The notes beneath the pieces were generated by a model, which saw only the letters and a program-made list of their open reading frames with translations, was not told the DNA's origin and ran no database searches. 64,000 nucleotides of DNA. It comes from Mytilus edulis. Taxonomy: Eukaryota; Mollusca; Bivalvia; Mytilida; Mytilidae. Made by a program: the position numbers and the translations under genes. Numbering within the stretch: position 1 is the first letter of the stretch; each line of letters starts with the position of its first letter. Below are positions 1-12,808 of the stretch, in pieces. Where the stretch lies: the NCBI RefSeq assembly GCF_963676685.1, contig NC_092355.1:81373176-81437175 (forward strand). The letters run 5' to 3'.

Positions 1-303
1 AGAAAAAATAAAGAAAATACAGTTCAAAGGGCAATAACTCTAACAATAAAATTATTATGGCGCTAAAATTGGAACTTGACGAGGTAGTACTGAATCACAA
101 CTATAATATACATTTTGTAGTAATATGTAAACTTTTGCATGTGCAATAATAGCCTTAAGTCAGAGACTTTTATTTGCCCTCTGGAACATTAAGGACAATT
201 TAGCAGTAGAAAATCCAGATTTGTCCTCAAATTTATAAATTTGCGGGAAAATATCCATATCCATTTAGCCTTAATACTCAATAAATGGGAGTCTAAGGCT
301 AAT

Positions 304-512
304 ACTGTAAATTCAGAAATTATTGCACGGTTTTTATTAATATTGCGAAAAATGCGATAGAGTTGTAAACACAATAATTAAAACTCGTATTTTGTAATAT
401 TAACTAAATTAAGCAGGAATTTTCTCAAAACCGAAAAAATAAAAATCGCATCTGAGTTTAAAGTGGCAAAATCGCAATAATAAATGCACGCAATAATTTC
501 TGAATTTTCAGT
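304..512. mobile_element. Short TIR element (MITE)
   Basis: The ends are inverted copies of each other: ACTGTAAATTCAGAAATTAT at the left and its near complement, ending in TTTCAGT, at the right, over about 23 bases. The interior is AT-rich with no coding sequence. A fragment of similar sequence (CTCAAAACCGAAA) occurs near 34030. It is a non-autonomous DNA transposon by structure; the superfamily is not determined. Confidence 0.7.
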
Positions 513-608
513 CCCAGGGCAAATATGGAAAATGTCATGTTATATCTGTAAATAAAGTATATTAAGATTTGTAGTGCCCATAGTGACACAATGACAACAA
601 TAACAACT

Positions 609-1316
609 AGAGGCTCTAAAGAGCCTGTGTCGCTCACCTTGGTATATGTGAATATTAAACAATAGACATAGATGGATTCATGACAAAATTGTGTTTTGGA
701 GATGGTGATGTGTTTGTAGATCTTACTTCACTAAACATTATTGCTGCTTACAATTATCTCTATCTATAACAGTAGTTTCTGTGGAAAATGTTATTGAAAA
801 TCTACAAGTTTTATGAAAATTGACTATGAAGGGCAATAACTTCTTAGGGGGTCAATTGGTCATGTTGACTTATTTCTTGTTCTTACTTTGCTGTACATTA
901 TTGCTGTTTACAGTTTATCTCTATCTATAATAATATTCAAGATAGTAACAAAAAAACAGCAAAATGTCCTCAAAATTACCATACAGGGGCAGCAACCTAA
1001 CAAGGCAGATAGATCATCACCTGATCAACAATTTTACTTCCTGTCAGATTTGCTCTTAATGCTTTGGTTTTTGAGTTATAAGCCAAGAACTGCATTTTAC
1101 CCCCCATGTTCTATTTTTAGCCATGGTGGCCATCTTGGTTTGTTGGCCAAGTTACAGGACACAATTTTTAAACCAGTTACCCCATAGTGATTTCTGCCAA
1201 GTTTGGTTTTATTTGGCAAAGTTGTTTCATCAGAGAAGATTTTTCTAAAAGATTACTAAGATTTACGAAAAATGGTTAAAAATTGACTATAAAGGGCAAT
1301 AACTCCTAAAGTGGTC
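609..1316 (+). repeat. Dispersed repeat, AGAGGCTCTAAAGAGCC family, partial
   Basis: It starts with a small hairpin (AGAGGCTC...GAGCC) followed by TGTGTCGCTCACCTTGG. The same sequence recurs at 21083-21826 and, inverted, at the right end of 60700-62492. This copy lacks the opposite terminus (CAGGTGAGCT) and stops just before the exon duplication at 1320. Internal phrases such as GGGCAATAACTCCTAA recur in the other copies. No coding capacity is seen. Confidence 0.75.
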
Positions 1317-1319
1317 AAC

Positions 1320-1373
1320 ATCATTATCTATCGAGGCAAGGCAGATCAAATGGGCAGTTGGATACATCACATT
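1320..1373 (-). repeat. Partial tandem copy of the neighbouring exon
   Basis: This stretch repeats about 54 bases of the exon at 1379-1457 with a few mismatches, in the same orientation, starting directly after the exon's splice donor. It lacks the exon's own acceptor and donor. It is one of several exon-edge duplications in the window. Confidence 0.8.
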
Positions 1374-1378
1374 CTTAC

Positions 1379-2036
1379 CTTCACAGACCACATCATTATC
1401 TATCCAGGCAAGGCAGATCACATGGGCAGTTGGGTACATCACATTAAACTCCAACACCTGTGATAAAATACATTTTTTTTCAATAATTGAAAAGTCACTA
1501 TGAAATTAATAGTACACATTTAGCATTAACTTCCCCTGTTTGAAACCATTTTTTATATGATCTAATTGGTTCAAAATCCAATCCATCTATACATGCTATA
1601 TTGACCACCAATGACCAGTACTGACCAGTTAAAAACAAATATTGACCACCGACTTCATTTCTTCATAAAAGTACATTTATTGTAAGACTAATTGCATAGT
1701 CTTGGATTTATAATAAGTACTTAAAGAGGGAAGTTATTTCAAAAGGGGCTTTTCCAGGACAAAATATCTGACAGTGGGATCATACCCTATTTATTTTAAT
1801 TTATCTAAGATAGATAAAGGTAATTTTCATTATTTTGTATCTATTATCATGATAAAATGGATCAAATCCAAAACAGTTAAAATTTTAGAGGTTGTCCTGT
1901 ATGTACCCCTTATTTTTCATTACATTGAGAGATAACCCTGAGAGTTTCAATTAAGTTTGTAAACCAGTACATTGTATTACCTTTTCCCTAAAGTCATCCC
2001 AATGTTCTCGTAGTGGCATCTTCCTATTTAACTTAT
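1379..2036 (-). CDS. Unrecognised gene, two internal coding exons (partial)
   Basis: Two exons read on the minus strand. Exon 1981-2036 (56 nt) lies between TTTTTTTAG and GTAATAC and encodes KLNRKMPLREHWDDFREK. Exon 1379-1457 (79 nt) lies between TTATCACAG and GTAAGAATG and encodes VLEFNVMYPTAH, then VICLAWIDNDVVCE. The junction between them is phase 0, the first exon enters in phase 1, and the second leaves in phase 1, so the model is internally consistent. I do not recognise the protein family. A phase-compatible candidate first exon lies at 6139-6175. The next exon would lie left of the window, and nothing suitable is seen in 1-1378. Real splice sites and protein-like composition make it likely to be coding. 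Confidence 0.65.
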
Positions 2037-2754
2037 CTAAAAAAAGAAAATAACAATGATCAAGTCAGCACACTTACAATGTCGAGCATGTGACCTATAA
2101 AATAACTGACAGACACATAATTACAATGTAATCAAGGTGTAAAAAGTACAAAAAATTAAATGTCAATAACAATTATAAGTGAAGGTAAATTATTGTGTAG
2201 ATTGTAGTGTGTCTTTTGACGACTTTTGGTGTACTTTATTTACTGTAGAATTTTATAAATCTTTTATACGCAAACTCTGTCTGTGTACTTAATATGAATG
2301 TATAACTTATATATATATATATATGCAAAAAAAAATATGAAGTAGTCTACTGTTTACCCCTGGACGATGGATCATTGTAAACACAGGGTCCCTTGTGTAG
2401 CTTCCCTGGGTTATACAAGGTAAATTATATTCAGGTGATTTTCAATAAATGTATTTCAAGTCTTAAAAAAATAAAAATGTGAACACATTGCCGTTAATTT
2501 TTAAGAACTTGCATTTTGAAATCTTATAAATTTTTAAAAAATGTATTTATAACTCCTACATGTCCGACCCGACATGTCCTAGGACATGTAGAAGACTTTT
2601 GGATGCTAAACATGATGCAATGATCATTATTTTTAAAATACTTCCTCACCAAATGTACAACGCAAAGTAATGTTAATTAATATTTTTTCTGTATACCTTT
2701 GTTCAACTAAGGTGATAGCAGAAAAAATGATATATATTATATATTAAAACAAAG

Positions 2755-3660
2755 TTGAGAATGGGAATTGGGAATATGTCAAAGAGACAACAACCAGACC
2801 ATAGAACAGACAACAGCAGAAGGTCACCAATAGGTCTTCAATGCAGCAAGAAACTATAACCAAGGCCAGTACATTGCACGTTCCTGACCTGGTTATTCAT
2901 CTTGCTAGGTTGGGGGAACCTGCTGGTAGCTTTCATATGAATACATGTCAACGTAACACAGATTCAAAGTTCAAATATATAATGTTTATTAAATCAGCAT
3001 TCAGTATAGTTTATCAATCACAATAATCACAATAATCACATAAGTTCAATGAGACATAATAAAACAGCATGTCTAATATAAATCCAAGTCTATAACACCA
3101 GTGTCCAATACGTGACTATAAGGCAAGTGCCCCAAACTGCATGGTCAACTAATATATATTGTTATTCATTATTTAATTTACATAACATTAATACTCATTT
3201 ATCTAATTTACATAATAATACTAGTTTATCTATTTCCCAAATATCAAGTCTTTGTGACATAACCTAAATCATCTTAAAAAGTAAGAAATCCCTTTGTATG
3301 TATAACACTTCTTTAATCCTTAATTCTCTATTGTCAATTTAGCCCTCAGAGGATTACATAATAATTTGCTTTACACTTATCTAAAATTGTGAAGATTTAT
3401 ATTAACTATTTATCAAGTAAATTATTTCTTAAGCTAGTGCTAAATATCTTAACTAATACTAAATTATAACAAATCTTTGAATTCCACATTTTAACATTCT
3501 TGTATCTAAAATATACTGGTTATAAAACTCCCGCACCCTGAGGCGTCCTTCGGCTGTCCCCTAAACAAATATAAATAGCAGTTCAGTGATAATGGACGTC
3601 ATACTAAACTTCAAATTAAACACAAGAAAACCTACTATTCTAAATCACAGAACAACATGA
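2755..3660 (+). repeat. SINE-like dispersed repeat interrupted by an insertion
   Basis: The left part (2755-2853) reads TGAGAATGGGAATTGGGAAT...CAAAGAGACAACAACCAG. The right part (3538-3660) resumes with CTCCCGCACCCTGAGGCGTC. Uninterrupted relatives are at 32882-33011 and 53645-53990, with a diverged one at 40131-40270. Joining the two parts restores the order seen in those copies, so about 680 bp between them is a later insertion. The short open frame across the junction is not a gene. Confidence 0.75.
2854..3534. mobile_element. Nested insertion, probable DNA transposon remnant
   Basis: It sits exactly inside a SINE-like repeat. Its ends are short inverted sequences: TATAACCA at the left and TGGTTATA at the right. 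The A-rich bases at both junctions could be a target duplication but are ambiguous. The interior is AT-rich and non-coding. Confidence 0.55.
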
Positions 3661-3944
3661 ACAAGTGAAATACAAAAAACAAATTGTTCAAAATTGAAAA
3701 TAACAGCACATCTCAGTCTTCCATGTCCATATCTCGTATCTGTCCTGTTAACAGTACAAAAGCAAACAACAATATTACTATCTTAATCCAATTTCAATGC
3801 ATATAGCATTTTCATTTAAAAAAAACCTGAATTAACCTTTTTTTAAAAGGCAATATAGGACTTTTAGGTGTACTGACATAAGTGGCTTCTTAACACATTA
3901 ACTCCAAATGGAGCTTTTGTTAGTAAAAGCTTCAAAATCTTAAA

Positions 3945-4600
3945 GTTATGAGGTAGTTATCTTTATTATTACATTGTTATTATGAGGTAGTTATCTGTAT
4001 TATAACATTGTTATGAGGTAGCTATCTGTATTATAACATTGTTATGAGGTAGTTATCTGTATTATAACATTGTTATGAGGTAGCTATCTGTATTATAACA
4101 TTGTTATGAGGTAGTTATCTGTATTATAACATTGTTATGAGGTAGTTATCTGTATTATAACATTGTTATGAGGTAGCTATCTGTATTATAACATTGTTAT
4201 GAGGTAGTTATCTGTATTATAACATTGTTATGAGGTAGCTATCTGTATTATAACATTGTTATTATGGGGTAGTTATCTGTATTATAACATTGTTATTATG
4301 GGGTAGTTATCTGTATTATAACATTGTTATTATGGGGTAGTTATCTGTATTATAACATTGTTATTATGAGGTAGTTATCTGTATTATAACATTGTTATTA
4401 TGGGGTAGTTATCTGTATTATAACATTGTTATTATGAGGTAGTTATCTGTATTATAACATTGTTATTATGAGGTAGTTATCTGTATTATAACATTGTTAT
4501 GAGGTAGTTATCTGTATTATAACATTGTTATTATGAGGTAGTTATCTGTATTATAACATTGTTATTATGAGGTAGTTATCTGTATTAAAACATTGTTATA
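3945..4600. repeat. Tandem array, 30-34 bp units
   Basis: About 20 units of the type ATGAGGTAGTTATCTGTATT followed by ATAACATTGTT. Two length classes alternate (with or without an extra ATT), and GAGG/GGGG and AGTTAT/AGCTAT variants are interspersed. It is a non-coding minisatellite, with no exon homology recognised. Confidence 0.9.
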
Positions 4601-4706
4601 AAATAGCATTTTTCTTTTAAAAGAAAACTGAACTTTTATTCCATTTGAGATTTTCACACAAAAAATGTCAAACTTGGGTCAGCTATTCCTACATGTCCTA
4701 AAGAGG

Positions 4707-4926
4707 GGGTCTCATTGGGGGTTCCGATACCGGATCGTGCTTATTGTTTTGTCAGATTACCGTAACCCGCTTACACTATGTACGTAAGCAATTCTCATTT
4801 TTTTGTCATTTCCCGGGTCCCGCTAGACCTCATTTCCTGTTTTCACGACACAATAATTTGACTTTCAAGTGTCACGCTTACAAAAAATGGGCAATCCCGC
4901 GTCACGCTTAGACCCCAATGAGACCC
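4707..4926. mobile_element. MITE, GGTCTCATTGGGG termini, copy A
   Basis: The termini GGGTCTCATTGGGG and CCCCAATGAGACCC are inverted. The interior shares TTTGACTTTCAAGTGTCACG and related phrases with the element at 38062-38291, which is the same family in opposite orientation. No coding sequence. Confidence 0.8.
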
Positions 4927-4929
4927 ACT

Positions 4930-6130
4930 ACAGAAATAAAATATTAAATTTGCTAAAAATAAATCTTCTATTCTGATTTTTTTTTATTGAGTAAAAGGTA
5001 CAAGCAATAGGAGAGACAGTAACCATGGTAACAGTAAAGATGAAAAATGTAACAGGTTGGACAGTCATCATCCTAAAAAACATGGAAAAAACTCTTAGAA
5101 TACTAACCATTGCTAACAATTACCAATATCATTAACACATAGATTTCTGACAAAATCAAAGAGCTGATAGCTCTGAAGTGGAAGAAGGTGAATAAAAGGT
5201 AACTTGAATTACCATAAAAGCAGCCCCACTTACCCAGGCTGCTTTGTTCCATTATCGTTAAAATGTATTTTTTTTCTTCAAACAAGAAAAGGTCATAAGT
5301 ACATGGATTTCCCATCCGTACAATCATTTTCTATGTTCAGTTGACTATGAAAATTAGGTAAAATCTTTAATTTGGCAGTAATTAAGAAGATCATATCAAG
5401 AGGAACACATGTGTACTAAGTTTCAAGTTGATTGGATTTCAACTTCATCAAAAACTACCTCGACCATAAACTTTATAACCAGAAGCAGGACGGACGGACA
5501 GACTAGAAAACATATTGCCCATAAATGGAGCATAAAAATAGTAAGACTTGTTACATACCTGCCAACTTTTGAAAGTTCCCATATGGGTTTTTACTGCACA
5601 ACAACAAAATTAAAGGTTACAATTTTTAGCGATGTATTTTGCAAGATCTGGATTGTCTAGAAAAAGTGTTATATTTGTATGAACTTACATGACTTACATG
5701 CCTTTTCCTTAAATCTGTTTGCATAATTCTAGTTATATATTAAATCGGTGGAAAAATTATACATAAAACTAGCAGAAGCTAGACTATTAGCCTAGTTGCA
5801 CATATTGTATGTTTACTTCCAACCAGTTATAAACAAATTTAATACATAAACTTCAATTTAATCCTTGTAAGGAGGTCTAAATTAATAAAATAATTTAAAA
5901 ATTTTAATTTTTTTATTTGTCCAAAATCATTTAAATTCATTTAATCAACATCCTTTTATGATTATTTGATTAAAATATTAATCATTTATAGTCTTTTTAC
6001 CATTTACATTTTTAAAAGCAAAATAACTGAAAACAGGATAAAACAAAGGGAAGTAACAAAAAAGTATTTCAATATTCCCAATACACATCGTTTTGATAAC
6101 ACAACGGCAGTTAGCCGGAGGTAAACATCG
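4930..6130. other. Non-coding stretch, nothing recognised
   Basis: AT-rich sequence with only short spurious frames. No splice-bounded exon, RNA gene or clear repeat structure was found. Confidence 0.5.
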
Positions 6131-6138
6131 TTGATTAC

Positions 6139-6175
6139 CAGTATGTTTGACACCCAAGCTGTCAAGTGAAGCCAT
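6139..6175 (-). CDS. Candidate first coding exon of the 1379-2036 gene
   Basis: An ATG opens MASLDSLGVKHT and ends at ACTG|GTAATC in phase 1. That matches the entry phase of the exon at 1981-2036 and would give a Asp codon at the junction. The donor is only moderate and the intron would be about 4.1 kb, so this is a proposal and not a firm exon. Confidence 0.35.
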
Positions 6176-7085
6176 ATAATTATACATCTTCTTTGATGTT
6201 CAGGTAAAATTTAACACAGGTGTCAATTACACCCGTACAGTAGTAAGAAATGATCAAATATGGCGTCTGAAAAATTTCATACACGGAAGTTTTTTCTCCT
6301 AAACGGGAGGTTCACATGTATGTTACGAAGGGCATCTAATTCACATGACAAAGGAAACCCATGAATAAAGATAACACTTTATATATCCTTTTTATTTATA
6401 TAAAAATAAAATCTTCTTGTCTGCAGGATTGCAAATTCGTAACTTCAAGGGCGAACTTGTAAACAGGGCGAGTTGTACCGATACCAAATTCACGCATGCG
6501 TAATACAAATATCTACAGTTAAAACATCCTGTTACAAGTAAAATAACGTTCATGTGGATGAGATGAAATCTAATAATTTACATAAATAAAAGGGTCATAT
6601 TTACGATAGTGATTGTTTTACAATCATAATTTACAAATTATTCAGATGCCCAATCATGTGTAAAAATCGGTCTCAGGAATCTAAGTTGTTTTGAAATTGT
6701 AATACACGAAATGAATGCGGCATACGGAGACTCAAAGCCAATGGTCGGCCCCTTAAGTCTTCAGAAGACTTGACGTCTTCTTCCACTAATAAAACCTTAT
6801 ATTATCTGAGATGGGTATGTTGACAAAATAATCATATGAGGAAAATTCCTTATTTGAATTTCAAGATACATGTAACAGTAAAGACACTTTTCAGCTTTTG
6901 TTCGTCCAAATCAAATACATGAAATAACCTCAATCAAAACATGAATACCAACTTACATTGCATATCACCTTAATTGTATGTCTTTATCATGTTTATAGAT
7001 GACATAATTTATTATGATTTGGGACTGGAATTACTTTAAGGTTTGGCACACGAACTACACACATATCATTATACATGTCAAACAT

Positions 7086-7520
7086 GGACATGTAGATGTT
7101 TTGGGGTGGAATATATATGCCAGTCAACTGGTATGCTTAAACATTGTGATAAAAGATGTTTTTAGCAGAAAATATATGAGGGGTGTAGGTCCTAGGGGTG
7201 TAGGGGTGTACAGGACTCCGGGATCTGTGTTTTTAAGCCCTGGATTTCTGGATTGATCCTTTCTGGATCGGGGAATTCTTTTTTTGACTTTCGGCATGTC
7301 TGGATTTAAATTTCTTTAAATTCAGGACCTAAGGATTCCATGTTTTTATGTCGGGGATTTTAGGATCAGGACCCATTGTTCCTCCTCATATAAGCAAGTT
7401 GACTGGTACGTACATGTGTTATACATTGTCACAATTTGTGTTAACATGGTTAATATCCACAATGTATAACGCATGTACCAGTCAACTGGCATATATTTCC
7501 GCCCCAAAACATCTATGATA
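7086..7520. repeat. Foldback with nested hairpin
   Basis: The left segment (from 7086, AGATGTTTTGGGGTGGAATA, then GCCAGTCAACTGG) recurs inverted at about 7470-7520. Inside, TTGACTGGTACGTACATG... near 7391 pairs with ...GCATGTACCAGTCAAC near 7490. The open frames on both strands are by-products of this symmetry. Confidence 0.65.
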
Positions 7521-7994
7521 CGGGCCCCTGTACATGTACGTAGAAGGAAAAAAGAGACCCTGTCAGATAAAGCTGATAACGGATTGTTTGCTGTAAACAA
7601 ACTTATTTTGTGTCCTGTATTTACTTGTCAAATCAATTCCTCAGCACACTGATGATTAATATCCATAGACATGTTAGATGTATCCCCGTAGTCCAATAAA
7701 GATCAAGATTCTGGTAATAACTGCTCCAATATTAAAATGTAAATAAGGGTTGATTACTTTGCCTATTTTTTAAACCTTAAAACACTTTCTTCAAGGAAAT
7801 GCCGGGGTCGGGGAAAGAAACATTTGTTTCGTGACTGCGGGTTACACTCTTCTTCTTCTTTCAGTAACTGTCTCCTGTGGTTAGGAGCACATCAATTTCT
7901 TGATTAATTCACAGTGGGTTTATATTACACGGTCGATAATAGACACTAAAAGTGGACTTGAAAAGACTTGAATAGACCTGAAGAAGAATCCGGG

Positions 7995-8140
7995 CCTGTT
8001 CGCGCCCAGTCTCGTTCGCACCCTTTCACTTTCGATGCAGGACGTAACGGCCCGGCATTGCTGCCATGACGGCCATATGATGAAACGCGTCTCGAACATT
8101 GTCGAAAGCTTTACTTTCGCACCCTACACGTTCGCGCCCA
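7995..8140. repeat. Short-word repeat, TTCGCGCCC type
   Basis: GTTCGCGCCCA, CGTTCGCACCC, TTTCGCACCC and GTTCGCGCCCA occur at the two edges of a GC-richer block. The flanks contain CTTCTTCTTCTTTC tracts at 7847 and 8395, followed by related sequence. No TIR was established. It resembles the other word-based elements of the window. Confidence 0.5.
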
Positions 8141-8949
8141 ATTTTGTATTGGTTTTGTGTTTAATGACTTTGTAATCAAGTTTTGGAAAGTGTATTCCTT
8201 TAAGTATAATTTGTTGTCATTATCACAGACATTAGAGTACTAACTAAGAAAAAACATAATATACAAAATGTAGTAAATTTCTTGTCGCTAAAATTGTTTT
8301 CCTTTGCATATTCTTTTATTATTTATTGGAACAAGTAATTTTGATTAAAAAAACAGGTTCTGGTCGCTAAAATAATTCTTCTTGTCGCTTCTTGTCGCTT
8401 CTTCTTCTTCTTTCCTCTATAACTTCCTCCAATAGTTGGAGTACACCAACCTTACTAAATTAAGGTTGGTTAAACCCTTATAATAATTAATTATTCAGTG
8501 AAAACATAACTATTTAAAAATAACATTATAAAAAATATATACAGTTAAATCCCTGAAAAAATAATAATAATAATAATAACTTCTATGTACATTAAAAATG
8601 TGTCACAATTAAAAGGTTATTAATAGAGTTTTAAGAAAGTTTTGAATATTATTTACAGGACATACATTATAGTAAAAAATCTTTACATTCACTAAAACAG
8701 TGTTACTAAAAGGTAAAAAGAAAATATATAAATAAATAGTTTTCAGATTTCTGCCTGCTACAGCTACTACATCTGTCTATGTGTACTACTAGGCGATATA
8801 TAAATCAATAAAATCATGCATATAAGCTTATATGTCCTAAGCGATCTAATTATGCATAGCCATTATAACATGTATACTAGCTGTTATATATATGTGTGTG
8901 TGTAGCTACTGGGTATTAAAGCTAAACATGCATATTTATTCCCTTTATA
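8141..8949. other. Non-coding flank of the LINE
   Basis: AT-rich sequence with a second CTTCTTCTTCTTTC tract and an (ATA)n microsatellite at about 8562-8580. On the minus strand that microsatellite reads (TTA)n and could be the 3' tail of the LINE, but this is not proven. No coding exon is seen. Confidence 0.4.
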
Positions 8950-11900
8950 GGTATAGCGCGGCACAACCACACTGACCAGTTATTCTACTATTTCATGGAT
9001 TTTCTCAGCATTTAATTTTACATACAGGATTGATAGGTTTAGCGCGGAACACCCACACTGACCTAGTTGTTCTGTACAAAAGGCTTGGCGATGACTTTAC
9101 ATTAAAGATAAGCAATGTTTCATACTACGGAGTTTAAGACAGCAAATGAAGGCATAGCGCGGGACAGCCATATTAACAATATGAAGATTTAAAATTCGGT
9201 GTATAAGATTGATGTAATTAAGGTTTAGCGCGGAACAACCACACTGACCTAGTTGTACTGTCGAAAAATCATTAATGATTATTCCTTAGATTGTCCAGAG
9301 AATAAGCCATATTTCATTTCGTGAAATTGAAGATAGCTGAATTAAGGTATAGCGCGGTACAACCACACTGACCTTATGGGAACTAGATATTAAGAAAGGA
9401 TACTCTCTTTAGATGGAGTCTATAACATAGGTTCCTGCTTAGTTCTTCTATTGAATTAAGAAAAAGGTCATCCAGAGGGAGAATATTGTTTAGAGCCAGT
9501 TGCTGACAATCCAAGATTAGTTGGGCAATACAAGTTCTCTCGTGAAAGTTAGAATTCCAGTTGCCTAGCCCAATTTTATTGATGGTAATTCTTTTGATAA
9601 CACCAAGAGATTCTCTGCGTATACCTTCCAGAACGGGACAGCGAGTGAGAAAATGGATGATATCTTCTTCTTCCAGTTGACAGATTGGGCAAGTTGCATC
9701 AAGATTCATATTTGAGAAACGAGCTTTCTGCGATTGAAATATATATGTCCCTGTGCATAACCTTGCTTTTATTGTTGCTTTCCTGAGTTCGCCAATGTTT
9801 GGTGGTAGACTGTTCCAGATAGAATGAGGTTTTCCTATGTCTAAATTAGGGATGCAGAGAAATTTTAGTGTTGTTTTGCTATTGGCGTCCCTTTGAAGAT
9901 TCACTTTCCAGTAGCTGTTTATCGCTTCTTTTGCCTTGCATTTCCATGATAACTTTGATGGTAATTGATCTTTCAGATCAGTCCATGGAGGAAGATTATA
10001 CATGTATAAAATATCTGCTACTCTGTTAAGGAAGGTTAATTCATGTGTTTGCAGAACATATTGCCTCTCTAGAGCCTTTTTTAGATTCTCGTTGTTAGAT
10101 GAAAAGATGGAGTGGAAGAGGCTAAGAACTCTTTTGTGAATTTCTGCCTCTATGGGGAGAGCACCTACGAGTAAGTATACTGCTGAAATTGCTGTACGTG
10201 AAGGAAGAGCTTGTATTTGTCTCAAAAAATTCACATGGAAATCTCTTAGCAACTTAATGTCCCCATTATTGAGTGGCAGAACTTCCAGGCTGTAAAGTAG
10301 TCTTGGTAGAACGTATACTCTATATATCATATAGGAAGTTTTAGGGTTTAGTCCATTAGTACCATGTACTCCAACGTTCATAAGAGAGTAAGCTGTTCTT
10401 CTGGCTAAGCTTATTCTGTCCTGGATGTTTGTTTTATTTTGGTCCTTAATTGCTCTGATGATACCCAAATGTGTACCTTGTTTAGCTGATGGCATGTTTT
10501 TATCATCGAGTTTGAATTGAACTTCACTCTTCGTTGTTTTTGAGTTACTATACTTATTAATTGTAACGCTTTTGGTTGGATGGATCTTGTATCTATGTTT
10601 GTCTGAGTATCTTTTAGATGTATCTAGCATAGATTGCATTTCTTCTTCAGTTGATGACAGTAGTATAATGTCATCTGCACAGGTTGGACATCCCGTAAAG
10701 TTTGTGCCGATGTACTGGCCCATACCATTCTCTTCAAGTTCTGTAAGTAGGTCGTTAATGTACAGTTTGTACAAATGGGTGGATAGAATTCCTCCTTGGC
10801 GGACTCCTTGCCGTACAGGGAAGCTGTTACTAAATCCGTTTTTCCATTTAACTTTAGAGGTAAGGTTGTTGTACATATCAAAAATGATTTCCCAAATATC
10901 TGGATCAATATTTTGGTCAAATAACTTGTCGAGAAGAATATCATGATGAACAACATCAAATGCCTTTTGTGAGTCCAGAAGTCCGAAAATTAATTTAGAT
11001 TTTTGTTTTTTTGATATAAGTTCCGATTCAGAGACTAGCAGTGCTGCCATTGCTGCTGAGAGGCCACTTGTGAAGCCAAATTGTAACTCTGATTGTTTAT
11101 CTAATTTCAGAAGCACTCTCTGAAAGATAACATGTTCAAAAATTTTTCCTATAATTGATGATACGGTGATGCCTCTGTAGTTATCAAGAATTTTGTCATC
11201 TTTATTTTTCTTACATACTGCATTAAGAATACCGGTTTTAAATTGGATTGGTACCTTTTTCTCAGCCAATATTTGGTTAAATAGAGAAACGAGATACGGA
11301 ACAACAACCTCTTCAGCAGATTTGAAGTGTTCAGCAGATAGCCCATATTCATCGCATGCCTTTCCATTGTTCAGATTTGATATTGCCTCAGAAATTTCGG
11401 TGGGGTTGAATTTGTCTGAACTAGAATCAGATAAGCTACAGATTTCTTTTATAATTTCACAGCGGAATTGGCAGTTATTTAGAAATTTTTCATCAAAATC
11501 AGGATCGTCCTTAGGTGTTGCTAAATTTTGAAAATATTTTGCCATTGCCTCTCTTTGTTCTTCAGGATCAGTGAGTTCATGATCATCATATAGTATGGTT
11601 GTAGCAAGTTCTTTAGTGCTGTTTGTATTTCTGCGTATTAATCTGAAGAAATTTTTAGAGTTGGGTTCATTTTCCAGTTTTTTATAAAATTCTTTACATT
11701 CAGTTGCTCTTTCTTGCCGTAGTCTTTTTCTGACGTTTCTTTTTGCTTCCTTCAGTTCCAAAAAACAAGTGTCCTCACCTCTCTTTCTCCCATGAAGGTC
11801 CCATATCCTGTGTTTCTGTTTGCTAATCGTAAGCAACTTTTTTGCATGTTGTGAAACTTTTAGTCTTGGGCCGCGGATTTTCAAAGTTTTTGTCGGAATT

Positions 11901-12073
11901 GTTTTCCTTGCAGCTTGTTTAATTGCATCTATTAGATTATTTGTTTGGTCTTCTGTTGTTACTTTTCGATTTTTATTTTGATCTAATGATTTTTTTACTG
12001 CTTCACTGTAAATAGCTGGTACACACTTTTCCCATTCTGTTTTATGCAGTACTTCGTTGCTGAAATTTGATGA

Positions 12074-12082
12074 TTTTTTTTT
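12074..12082 (-). other. A9 homopolymer frameshift in LINE ORF2
   Basis: Nine A residues (minus strand) at the linker between endonuclease and reverse transcriptase. The upstream frame meets a stop at 12042-12044. A one-base change in the run brings the RT frame into register with no intervening stop. Confidence 0.7.
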
Positions 12083-12808
12083 GTTTTTGTTTGTCGGCTT
12101 GAAGTGTTAAAAGAGCCTTGACTGGTACATGGGCTGATAAATTTATTGCATCTTGTGAGAAAGTTTGAATAGAGTGGATAAGGTTGCTATTTGATGACAG
12201 GATGTAGTCTATTTTAGAAGTAGATTTTCCATTATGATGAAAGAAAGAGTGAAGGTGATCATCATCATCTAGTTGATGTAGATTATAGTCTTTGACAAAC
12301 TCTTTTAATATTCTATCATGTTGATTATGCCTTGAATTGAGTAAGGTTCCGTTTAGGTCCCCACAGATTATGAAATCCATATAGCAATACTTTTGTATAA
12401 GAAATTTGATAATATCTAAATGTTCCCTATATTTTATTACTGAGTTTGTATTTAAAGTTGGTAGGTATGAGTTGATAATACAAACTTGTCGATCCTTGGT
12501 TTGAACAGAGATAGCAATGACTCTTTCGTTGCCTTCTGGCAATTTTCTTATTAAATCGTTCCACTTTTTTGGCCATAAGATAGCTATACCCGCTTGTCCC
12601 CTTGGTGCTTGGAAATTTACAATAGGATCGAATGTATCATGACATCTTATGTAATTATTAAAAATTGGAAATAATTCATCCAGTTTTCCTTTCTCATAGT
12701 CCCAAAGCCAATGTTCTTGAGCACACAGGATTGTATCCTGTGCTTTTAGTAGGTTCAAAATATAGTTTTTATTAGTTTTGACCCCTTCAACATTGAAAGT
12801 GGTAACTT

